Source: a virus. Taken from it: 22,251 nucleotides of DNA. The stretch spans positions 1 through 22,251 of the IMG/VR virus record IMGVR_UViG_3300044655_000344; one strand, given 5' to 3'. The notes below the pieces were generated by a model. It was not told where the DNA came from and made no database searches. It was given only the letters and a program-made list of their open reading frames with translations. The position numbers and the translations under genes are program-made. This document shows, piece after piece, positions 17,101 through 21,933 of the stretch (the first letter of the stretch is position 1; the number at the start of each line of letters is the position of its first letter).

Positions 17101-17817
17101 CATAACAACGGTTAATGCTTGTGCAGCACCTGTATTTTCATTGAATTTCTTACCTAGTAAGGTAAAAGTATTATCAATTTCTGTCATACCTTGTGCTAAG
17201 GTATATGTACTCTTACCCCATTTATCATCAATGACTTTACCAGCATCTTCAATGGCATTTTTAAGGGTTTCGGCAGATATTTTTCCATCAGATGCCATTA
17301 ATCTTAGAACACCAGAAGTAACACCGAGTTTATCACTCATTGCCTTAGCAACATCTGGCATATGTTCAAGAACACTTCGCATTTCCATCGCATCAGGTCT
17401 ACCTTTTGCAAATGCTTGTGATAATTGAAGAATGGCTGATGCAGCACCACCTGCACTTTCACCAGTAAGAATCAGTTCTTTGTACAAGGTTGATGTCATA
17501 TTCAACAATTCTTGTTGAGAGATATTGACATCTCGTGTATTAACTGCTAATTTATAGAATAAATCACCAACTGCGGCAATAGGAGCACCTAATTGATTAG
17601 CAGTAGCAGCAATTTCGTTGAACATTGCTGAAGTATTTTGACCTTCTTGTGCTACTTGACCCAATCTATTAGTCAATTGGGTAATAGAATCACTCATTTT
17701 AACTAATTCAGATACAGCAACACCAGTTGCTAATCCTGCAAGTGCTGATTCGAGGCTCTTTACATTGGCTAGTGCTCTACTGGTATCTACGACGATTTCA
17801 TATGTGGCTGATGTCAT
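14101..17817 (-). CDS. Tape measure protein, 1238 aa
   Basis: Sets tail length and sits in the tail lumen. The N-terminal 210 residues fit the tape-measure N-terminal domain (ALANVKSLESALAG, LTNRLGQVAQE, QAFAKGRPDAMEMRSVLEHM). Hydrophobic segments lie near residues 265-290 and 440-458; long coiled-coil-prone helices span about 465-930 and contain three degenerate repeats of about 98 residues (cores QYNNIKNAAKDAEE, YYDIGAAADEAAK, YYDIDAAARQSAE). A Gly/Ser-rich stretch near 1005-1080 and AGESGPELIRGPASIS at about 1168-1183 are typical lambda-gpH-like ends. I choose the ATG at 17817 rather than the ATG at 17859: AAGGAAAGCGAA is the ribosome-binding site, and it makes an ATGA overlap with the gene before. 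Confidence 0.9.
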   Translation of the reverse strand: MTSATYEIVVDTSRALANVKSLESALAGLATGVAVSELVKMSDSITQLTNRLGQVAQEGQNTSAMFNEIAATANQLGAPIAAVGDLFYKLAVNTRDVNISQQELLNMTSTLYKELILTGESAGGAASAILQLSQAFAKGRPDAMEMRSVLEHMPDVAKAMSDKLGVTSGVLRLMASDGKISAETLKNAIEDAGKVIDDKWGKSTYTLAQGMTEIDNTFTLLGKKFNENTGAAQALTVVMLDLAIALTKVGNFFKEWGGTILNVIEALVLMYAPLRIVRFAFVAISESLGYLGGLLGSVTSGFGRMSAAASGSSSVVWKAYNAISQGLSYVGQSIIKAIHLPSAGNMLAPLEAIGGKVISIGRSIGGLFARIIPDAILTPLANAGQYILRFASSAGQAIGNMIPVSIATKFRSIGEAISKMFVIPEGGSNMLTQLYVMGQQLLKIAALVGATVAGFLGFEKLKDYFTGITNENEKMKDAIKGTGDATGKTKEEQKQLAKELDPVQKRVKELNEALGITEEQMGKAGKETELMNTAQWKLQKAAETATEALTKQYRAMNQSMQTDIQLIGLGPEQQERVKADMDRLNKYEEAVKKLKDDATKQELDLGDKYVVKGLEDLKNAYDAAQASADKDLATKQRLTRANDQAKFSLQELYKQQDAINSINREAANVGLPLVVQQYNNIKNAAKDAEEAQLRSIAAQRGITVEQIPETDRKAVIAATTQLLNEQKAAQDALNAKIAQNDIVQAVNSRRLDQQKEIRKLQDDINKTTLSDTEKQYYDIGAAADEAAKAAIRLAAEKQGIKPEELPIEQVKAYYAANFEGIDQLIAKTKELQAAQEEQLRKAFVLKEHNANLDKLQAIQDEIAKSSMTEIEKKYYDIDAAARQSAESELRALAARQGMSRDQLDAETVKDYYKAAYQGTQELKGATQAAYANSRTFATGWKQALNSYTEDATNAANQASRLFKTTTQGMEDMIVKFAKTGKFEWKGFLSSIVEELLRSQITVLLSNILNGGSSSGGSGGGLFGGIASMLGLDGNSGIGGAISSVFGGGSSSGGKSGGVMGTYNNPMYVIVAGSQAGSTMNGVAKKGNNILGNVINAVAKPAQSGTSWWDDITGGISDFFSGNTGKSSYGGSSYGVLQDDQNSGSSIWDDVGDFFGGLFATGGNLPAGKWGIAGESGPELIRGPASISSASQTASDLGSTNVTYNINAVDAQSFKAMIAADPSFIYAVTMQGARGMPKR
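14103..14111 (-). repeat. CTAAAAGAT boundary motif, copy 4
   Basis: Encodes the last residues (Pro-Lys-Arg) of the tape measure and abuts its TAA stop and the AAGGAA of the next gene. Confidence 0.65.
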
Positions 17818-18116
17818 TTCGCTTTCCTTACTATATCTGCTGATTGAGTTTGAAGCCATTCAAACAAAGGTTCAGTCATACCTCGTGGTGCTTGTTTACT
17901 TTTACCCTCGTCTAAATCCATAGCGTAATTGTAATTAGCAATGATGGTTCGTTTGTTTTTTAGTTTGGTGTTACGTCTTGCGTAACCAGTTCTGATAGGA
18001 GTTAATTCCCTCATCTTTAAGGCTGCTTCTGCAGGTAGTTTGGCAAATGATTTAGAAAGTCCATTAAGGCGAACACTAATACCATCACCAGTTTGCTTAA
18101 ATCCAACAGTACTCAT
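17814..18116 (-). CDS. HK97-gp10-like tail completion protein, 100 aa
   Basis: The motif TPIRTGYARRNTKL at about 40-53 followed by IIANYNYAMDLDEGKSKQAP and G-x-x-EPLFEW is the signature layout of HK97-gp10 family proteins (P-x-x-TG-x-L/A..., then pYA..l-x-x-G-x-S...APrG), which complete the tail before head joining. It is short but contains the whole core. In most phages this gene lies between the connector and the major tail protein; here it lies between the chaperone and tape-measure genes. Both ends are ATGA overlaps (start with the chaperone stop, end with the tape-measure start), so it is translationally coupled. An alternative is a tail protein of the same fold with another role. Confidence 0.7.
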   Translation of the reverse strand: MSTVGFKQTGDGISVRLNGLSKSFAKLPAEAALKMRELTPIRTGYARRNTKLKNKRTIIANYNYAMDLDEGKSKQAPRGMTEPLFEWLQTQSADIVRKAK

Positions 18117-18376
18117 TCTTCTTCACCTCTGGCTTTCTTAATCATTCGTATCATCTCTGCTTGAGATGGAATGTTTGACTTGGGCTGGTTACCATGTGCT
18201 TTATCATGTAGATATGTCTGATATCTACTAGATACATCTATTACATATAAATCAAAAGTGCTACCATATTCAAGTATTTGACTGGGTAACATCTTATATC
18301 TGTGAGCCATGTTATCGATAGTAAGGACGGATTGGATAAATCCGTCGTTATCGAAATCTAACTCACTTTCTATTAC
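18113..18376 (-). CDS. Tail assembly chaperone, frameshift extension (gpT-like)
   Basis: Second part of a G/GT-type tail assembly chaperone. Entered by a -1 slip at GGGAAAG, the frame is open for 22 linker residues (containing DFDNDG) and then 65 residues starting MAHRYKMLPSQILEYGSTFD, ending KKARGEEE. The full fusion is 186 aa: positions 18672-18376 joined to 18376-18113, with base 18376 read twice. The ATG at 18310 lacks any Shine-Dalgarno (CTTACTATCGATAAC precedes it), so separate initiation looks unlikely. YGSTFDLYVIDVSSRYQTY resembles the short T-domain that follows a frameshift in many tail chaperones. The chaperone coats the tape measure before tube assembly and is not in the virion. 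Stop overlaps the next ATG. Confidence 0.8.
   Translation of the reverse strand, partial: VIESELDFDNDGFIQSVLTIDNMAHRYKMLPSQILEYGSTFDLYVIDVSSRYQTYLHDKAHGNQPKSNIPSQAEMIRMIKKARGEEE
18326..18346 (-). other. Hairpin downstream of the frameshift site
   Basis: GACGGATT pairs perfectly with AATCCGTC around a 5-base loop. On the coding strand it begins 29 bases after the slippery heptamer, farther than the usual 5-9 bases of frameshift stimulators, so its role is unproven. Confidence 0.4.
18341..18358 (-). repeat. 18-base repeat encoding DFDNDG, copy in chaperone linker
   Basis: GATTTCGATAACGACGGA is identical to the sequence at 19869-19886 and encodes Asp-Phe-Asp-Asn-Asp-Gly in the -1 frame of the chaperone extension. 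Confidence 0.7.
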
Positions 18377-18672
18377 TTTCCCAGCAATTCCACGATTTTT
18401 GTAATGATTTTCATTAACACCGTGGTTGGTAAAGTAACGTCCTCAGTAATAACTTCCTTGCCCTGTTCATCTAAGATAAGAGTACGAACTAGATTAAGCA
18501 TTGATGCTGCATCTTGCTGGTCTCTGTTAGCAAGTTTGAGGAATAAGTCTAGGGGTTGGCGATCCCACGTATGAAACGCGAGTGGTTCACCGAATTCGGT
18601 AACTACATCTTCATCATCTAAAATGACTTGAATAAGTTGTGGTTTTGATGCTAATTGTGATATATGTTTCAT
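18373..18672 (-). CDS. Tail assembly chaperone, gpG-like, 99 aa
   Basis: MKHISQLASKPQLIQVILDD, EFGEPLAFHTWDRQPLDLFL and TLPTTVLMKIITKIVELLGK fit the first domain of phage tail assembly chaperones, and the position between tail tube and tape-measure genes agrees. The ATG at 18672 is chosen because it has GGAG nine bases upstream and an ATGA overlap with the 59-aa ORF; a longer reading from 18765 has no ribosome-binding site. The last three codons are CTG GGA AAG followed at once by TAA, so a -1 slip on G GGA AAG would bypass the stop and give the longer fusion. It binds the tape measure during tail assembly and is absent from the finished virion (family knowledge). Confidence 0.85.
   Translation of the reverse strand: MKHISQLASKPQLIQVILDDEDVVTEFGEPLAFHTWDRQPLDLFLKLANRDQQDAASMLNLVRTLILDEQGKEVITEDVTLPTTVLMKIITKIVELLGK
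18376..18382 (-). promoter_or_regulatory. Programmed -1 ribosomal frameshift site GGGAAAG
   Basis: In the zero frame the heptamer is split G GGA AAG and is followed directly by the stop TAA. This is the X XXY YYZ pattern and exactly the heptamer used by lambda G/GT. The -1 frame downstream is open to 18113. Confidence 0.85.
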
Positions 18673-18848
18673 TGCTCTGCTCCAATTCTGTTCGATAGTT
18701 CGTTTGCCAAGATTCTTAGAAAACTTAGCCTGCTTTGCACTTTTGCGACGTCTGCTGTTGCGCATTTTAGTTCGTTCTGTGATTTTGCTAGTTCTGCAGT
18801 TAGACTCTGTAAGAGTTCTGCGTCTGTCTTTTCTTCAATAATCTGCAT
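18669..18848 (-). CDS. Small coiled-coil protein, 59 aa
   Basis: An ORF of 59 residues starting MQIIEEKTDAELLQSLTAEL and ending NELSNRIGAEQ. Leu/Ile/Val recur at heptad-like spacing through almost the whole length, suggesting one long coiled-coil helix. The ATG has AGGA ten bases upstream in AAGGACTAAAAGATC. Its TGA overlaps the ATG of the chaperone gene, and its last codons carry the GGAG used by that gene, so the two are coupled. It occupies a different frame from an N-terminal extension of the chaperone frame, which I reject. Function unknown; a helper in tail-tube or tape-measure assembly is a guess from position. Confidence 0.7.
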   Translation of the reverse strand: MQIIEEKTDAELLQSLTAELAKSQNELKCATADVAKVQSRLSFLRILANELSNRIGAEQ

Positions 18849-18849
18849 G

Positions 18850-18858
18850 ATCTTTTAG
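18850..18858 (-). repeat. CTAAAAGAT boundary motif, copy 5
   Basis: Lies between AAGGA and the ATG of the 59-aa gene, in nearly the same leader (AAGGACTAAAAGAT) as at the hub C-terminal gene. Confidence 0.7.
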
Positions 18859-18869
18859 TCCTTAAAGGT

Positions 18870-18897
18870 GAATAAGGGGTTGACAAACCCCTTATTC
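18870..18897 (-). other. Strong hairpin after the major tail tube gene
   Basis: GAATAAGGGGTT and AACCCCTTATTC form a perfect 12-bp stem with a 4-base loop, just after the tube-gene stop. No T-run follows on the coding strand (ACCTTTAAGG), so it is not a classic terminator. It may stabilise the tube mRNA or mark a processing or attenuation site that keeps chaperone expression lower. Confidence 0.65.
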
Positions 18898-18909
18898 GTG
18901 TTATAATTA

Positions 18910-19410
18910 CTACAGAGTTGCAGATACGACAAAGTCGCCTGTTACTGTAATGGTTACAGGAGTGACCCAAACTGGGCTGTCAGCAGAAACTGTTGGCGCT
19001 AAACCGGTTATGTACCCCTGGCCTTTAATGAAACGGTCCGTTGCCCCGCCTTCCTCAAATTTCAAAGAGAATGTAACCAAGGTTTTGTTACGTGATAAAC
19101 CTAACAAGCCCTGAGCAGCAACAGTATCAGTTTGTACTGAAGTAATTGTAGTACCAAAGAAAGATACTGAGTCAACAACTAAGTTCATACTAACTGAGTT
19201 AGTAGAAGTAGTTGCAACTTGTTTCTTCGCAGTGCTGTCCAATTGTGCCCAAGAGAATACGTCGTTAGATGCATTCAATGTGATATCTTTTAAAGATGGC
19301 ACAGTTAAAGGGCTTGCGCCCATAGTTAATGTTCCAAGAGCAATACCTGAATCTAATTTCAATTCAATTTGTGAGGTTGTTCCTGGAGCGGGATTGATGT
19401 AATTTGCCAT
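18910..19410 (-). CDS. Major tail tube protein, 166 aa
   Basis: Forms the stacked rings of the tail tube. MANYINPAPGTTSQIELKLD opens a small beta-rich protein of the right size, ending ITVTGDFVVSATL; it has TSTNSVSMNLVVDSVSFFG in the middle and a RNKTLVTFSLKFEEGG segment. The order terminator, tube, chaperone with frameshift, tape measure is the usual one for long-tailed phages and carries much of the assignment. The ATG has AAGGAAC upstream. A 12-bp hairpin follows the TAG stop, fitting a highly expressed gene with reduced downstream expression. A domain search could decide between tube and a tube-like minor protein. Confidence 0.75.
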   Translation of the reverse strand: MANYINPAPGTTSQIELKLDSGIALGTLTMGASPLTVPSLKDITLNASNDVFSWAQLDSTAKKQVATTSTNSVSMNLVVDSVSFFGTTITSVQTDTVAAQGLLGLSRNKTLVTFSLKFEEGGATDRFIKGQGYITGLAPTVSADSPVWVTPVTITVTGDFVVSATL

Positions 19411-19422
19411 AATTTTTGTTCC

Positions 19423-19815
19423 TTATACAAGTGCTTGGAATGTAAATTCCACGGTTGTCAACATAAGATCGTCAATGTATTCACTGGTAGATGTAGCATC
19501 TTTTCGGAATCCTTTTGGGACTGGTATAGAATCTTTTGCTAATCTAATCATTTGAACTACTTGACTATAGTCTGTTGGTAGTTGTTTTGCATCAGTAGTG
19601 AAGTAAACTCTGATAGTTGTGACTTCCTGATCTATATCACCATCTGTTAGTAATGGGATAAATGCAGTTTGCTCGATTTGTTCAGCATCTACATAAATCT
19701 TCTTAACATTCTTGATGAATAGTTCAGTGCCATTTGGTTTAAATGGCAATTCATCTGAAACTTTATAGTTTTTTAGACTAAGTTGTTTCAAATAGGCAAT
19801 GATGTCTTGTCTCAT
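19423..19815 (-). CDS. Tail terminator protein, 130 aa
   Basis: MRQDIIAYLKQLSLKNYKVS and a later TTIRVYFTTDAKQLPTDYSQ with DDLMLTTVEFTFQALV match the size and alpha-beta pattern of tail terminator (gpU-like) proteins, which cap the tube and join it to the head. The position directly before the tube gene and after the connector supports this. The ATG overlaps the connector stop as ATGA, so translation is coupled. The family assignment is mainly positional; a neck protein of similar size is the alternative. Confidence 0.65.
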   Translation of the reverse strand: MRQDIIAYLKQLSLKNYKVSDELPFKPNGTELFIKNVKKIYVDAEQIEQTAFIPLLTDGDIDQEVTTIRVYFTTDAKQLPTDYSQVVQMIRLAKDSIPVPKGFRKDATSTSEYIDDLMLTTVEFTFQALV

Positions 19816-20297
19816 CTTACTCTCCGTAAATTGAAGGTTCCTTGTTTGATTTCATTTGTTTCAACAGTTCCGTCGTTATCGAAATCATACCAGTCACCGT
19901 GGGTAATCAATTCTCCAAAAAGTTGATCTGCTTTGATTCTATAGAAAGATATCTTGTTAAACTCGCTATTCTCACTATTGCCAAAGTTAGCCACTTTTGG
20001 TAGAATGTATTCTGCTAATGCTTCATATACGCATAAGTCAGTGAAGTCGTTATGACGTGATAGAATCTTAGCAGAGTCAAAGGCATCTTGAGTATTCAGT
20101 TTCCATTTATAATCACGATACCATTGACTACTTGCCAATTTGCTTACGAGTCTTTCAGTAGCACGTACTAAAAGAACATTGATGATACTATCAGAAAGTC
20201 CTTCATTTTCATCAAAGATGCGTTGGTCTCTATCGAGAACGTCTTGGTATTCTGCGAAAGAGGTTACATTATCGTCTGAATCAAAAACAAAGGACAT
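19812..20297 (-). CDS. Head-tail connector (gp6-like adaptor) with EF-hand loop, 161 aa
   Basis: Probable adaptor beneath the portal ring. The helical core ATERLVSKLASSQWYRDYKW (residues 46-65) with YEALAEYILPKVA at 91-103 and YRIKADQLFGEL at 119-130 resembles gp6-type head-tail connectors, and it directly follows the capsid gene. Residues 138-149, DFDNDGTVETNE, form a complete EF-hand calcium loop: Asp at 1, 3 and 5, Gly at 6, Val at 8, Glu at 9 and Glu at 12. The codons for DFDNDG are repeated exactly in the chaperone linker. The ATG has AAGGTG upstream. Calcium binding is inferred from the loop alone. Confidence 0.65.
   Translation of the reverse strand: MSFVFDSDDNVTSFAEYQDVLDRDQRIFDENEGLSDSIINVLLVRATERLVSKLASSQWYRDYKWKLNTQDAFDSAKILSRHNDFTDLCVYEALAEYILPKVANFGNSENSEFNKISFYRIKADQLFGELITHGDWYDFDNDGTVETNEIKQGTFNLRRVR
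19869..19886 (-). repeat. 18-base repeat encoding DFDNDG, copy in connector
   Basis: GATTTCGATAACGACGGA encodes the first half of the connector EF-hand loop and matches 18341-18358 base for base. Confidence 0.7.
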
Positions 20298-20307
20298 TCA
20301 ATTCACC

Positions 20308-21144
20308 TTAGATTGCTGCGTCAGCAGTTAATTTCAAACCGTGTGTCGGCATAATGATTTGTGCACCTGCTTGCGCAGTTAACACTAAGTCAGTAGCACG
20401 TGCTGCTGCTTGACGTTGAGTTTCCAAAGCGATAGTGCCGCGAGCAGCAAGGCCAAAGGCAGATGGCGCAAATACTGCACCTACTGAATCGCCTGAACCG
20501 TCGATTGCAACTAAACCGCTTTCAAAGATTGCAACACCAGCGATAGTGCCGATGTAACCAGCAGTTAAGATTTGGTTACCCAAGTTACTTAATGCAGATG
20601 CACCTGAAGTGATTGCCAATTCTTTTTTCAATTGGTATGCTTGTAAAGGGTTAACTACAGCATAGAAAGGACCAACCAATTTACGTGAACGTAAAGTAGC
20701 AGCCGCTTTTAAGATGTGGTCAACAGTTAATTCTGCACCTGCACCTGGACCCGCTTCTGTTAAAGATGCGAATTTAGAGAACAACATCGTGTCAACTGAT
20801 TCAGCAATTGCACGACCTGATTGTTCACCCAATTGAGCAAGAACATTACCTTGTGCAGAACCTTGTAACATATCAGTAATGCGATGTGCAACAACGTGTT
20901 CAACTAGGGTGATTGTTTGTGAACTTGTGTCAGTATCTTTGAAAGATGCAGCAGATTCATCAGTGATTAAATCAGCAGCAATATTTGCCCATACAGGTAC
21001 TTGAACTTGTTTTCCTGAGTTCATAGGAACATCGTAAACAGTTGACAATTGACGTGCAATTGAACTTTCGTATGCTTGATATTGTGCTGCTGCAAGTAAA
21101 GGAACAAAAAGTTCCGAGTTAAGAGCGGTTGTGTTATTAGGCAT
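20308..21144 (-). CDS. Major capsid protein, 278 aa
   Basis: Builds the head shell. MPNNTTALNSELFVPLLAAA, a central LTVDHILKAAATLRSRKLVG with PFYAVVNPLQAYQLKKEL, and a C-terminal GLAARGTIALETQRQAAARA with ATDLVLTAQAGAQIIMP follow the plan of HK97-fold capsid proteins of about 280-330 residues: an N-terminal arm, P-domain with a long helix and a C-terminal A-domain ending. Codon use is more GC-rich and regular than in the adhesins, as expected for a highly expressed gene. The start has CGGAG about ten bases upstream. It follows the scaffold gene, with no sign of a protease or of a cleavable delta domain. Confidence 0.85.
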   Translation of the reverse strand: MPNNTTALNSELFVPLLAAAQYQAYESSIARQLSTVYDVPMNSGKQVQVPVWANIAADLITDESAASFKDTDTSSQTITLVEHVVAHRITDMLQGSAQGNVLAQLGEQSGRAIAESVDTMLFSKFASLTEAGPGAGAELTVDHILKAAATLRSRKLVGPFYAVVNPLQAYQLKKELAITSGASALSNLGNQILTAGYIGTIAGVAIFESGLVAIDGSGDSVGAVFAPSAFGLAARGTIALETQRQAAARATDLVLTAQAGAQIIMPTHGLKLTADAAI

Positions 21145-21158
21145 GATTTAAAACTCCG

Positions 21159-21824
21159 TTATAGTTTGCCTTCGGCTTTCGCCTCGGCGTATAATTTTCT
21201 GTGTGCCGGATTAGCCATATCCAATTGACTTATATCCAACTTTGTGTTAGTACCAGCGCTATGGCTAGACTTAGTGTTTGTTGTGGCAGGCGTAGGTTGA
21301 ACAAAGTGAGGATTCGATTGTAAGAACTCTTGTACTAAATCCTGTACACCCAGTGGACTTCCATTATCCGTGTATCTTACCGTTCCTTTCGAATCAACTA
21401 CTTCGACTTCACCATCCCCATTTAAACGAACTTGACCCTGCAGTAAAGTCTTTACTTGTTCAGCGTTAACAGCCTTAAGTTGGCTTGCTGCGCTGAGGAT
21501 TGGAGTATTGACTTTATAATCTTGAATGATCGCGTCACGTTTAGAGATTTCAGCATCTTTCTTACTTGCTAGTTCCTTTAAGATGGTCTCGAATTCACCT
21601 CGTTTTACTGCTTCTTCTTGCTTTTGTTGTTCAGCAGATTGAACCAATTGTTTGAGATATTCTGGATCACCTAAGCCATCATATTTCTTAGATACTTTAT
21701 GCTCAACACTTGAACGTGTTTTAGCCATCAATGCATCTACCTCGGCTTGCGTATAAGTTTTTGCTGTTTCTTGACTTGCAGTGTCAATTACTGTTTGTTC
21801 TGTTGCCAATGTTTGTTCGGTCAT
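21159..21824 (-). CDS. Capsid scaffolding protein, 221 aa
   Basis: Guides procapsid assembly. After a short acidic N-terminus, YTQAEVDALMAKTRSSVEHK starts a long charged helical stretch to about residue 105 (KKYDGLGDPEYLKQLVQSAE, then FETILKELASKKDAEISKRD), typical of GP20-like scaffolds. The C-terminal part ends LDMANPAHRKLYAEAKAEGK, a basic helix like those that bind capsid proteins. The ATG at 21824 is chosen over the TTG at 21842 because GGAGG and AAGG precede it; the TTG falls within that ribosome-binding site. It is the first gene after the late-promoter-like gap and sits just upstream of the capsid gene. Confidence 0.75.
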   Translation of the reverse strand: MTEQTLATEQTVIDTASQETAKTYTQAEVDALMAKTRSSVEHKVSKKYDGLGDPEYLKQLVQSAEQQKQEEAVKRGEFETILKELASKKDAEISKRDAIIQDYKVNTPILSAASQLKAVNAEQVKTLLQGQVRLNGDGEVEVVDSKGTVRYTDNGSPLGVQDLVQEFLQSNPHFVQPTPATTNTKSSHSAGTNTKLDISQLDMANPAHRKLYAEAKAEGKL

Positions 21825-21866
21825 TGTTACCTTCGCCTCCAAATGAGTAATTACTATATCTAGTAG

Positions 21867-21873
21867 TATTTAT
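21867..21873 (-). promoter_or_regulatory. Late-promoter-like ATAAATA element before head genes
   Basis: The coding strand reads GCATAAATACTACTAGATA about 45 bases before the scaffold ATG. No sigma70 pair with good spacing is visible. A 12-bp-arm palindrome lies immediately upstream. Confidence 0.45.
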
Positions 21874-21876
21874 GCA

Positions 21877-21901
21877 ATATACCTACTACTAGTAGGTATA
21901 T
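21877..21901. repeat. 25-base near-perfect palindrome next to the promoter-like element
   Basis: Two perfect 12-base arms (AATATACCTACTA is the first arm plus the central base) flank a single C. It lies three bases upstream of ATAAATA. It may be an operator, a terminator-like hairpin for the portal gene (no T-run follows) or an RNA processing site. Confidence 0.6.
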
Positions 21902-21924
21902 AATGTTATAACGTTACATATGTT

Positions 21925-21933
21925 ATCTTTTAG
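21925..21933 (-). repeat. CTAAAAGAT boundary motif, copy 6
   Basis: Overlaps the TAA stop of the portal-like gene at the start of the longest non-coding gap. No gene starts immediately after it. Confidence 0.65.

Noticed and set aside
17818-17859. Tape-measure start at the upstream ATG at 17859
   Set aside because: It overlaps the end of the gp10-like gene by more than 40 bases; the ATG at 17817 has AAGGAAA and an ATGA overlap.
18326-18346. Hairpin as the frameshift stimulator
   Set aside because: It starts 29 bases after the heptamer, beyond the normal 5-9 bases; I list it only as a hairpin of uncertain role.
18373-18765. Chaperone start at the ATG at 18765 (130 aa)
   Set aside because: No ribosome-binding site precedes it, and its first part overlaps the 59-aa ORF in another frame; the ATG at 18672 has GGAG and an ATGA overlap.
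18870-18897. Rho-independent terminator after the tube gene
   Set aside because: The stem is good but no T-run follows it on the coding strand.
21825-21842. Scaffold start at a TTG at 21842
   Set aside because: The TTG falls within the Shine-Dalgarno of the ATG at 21824.
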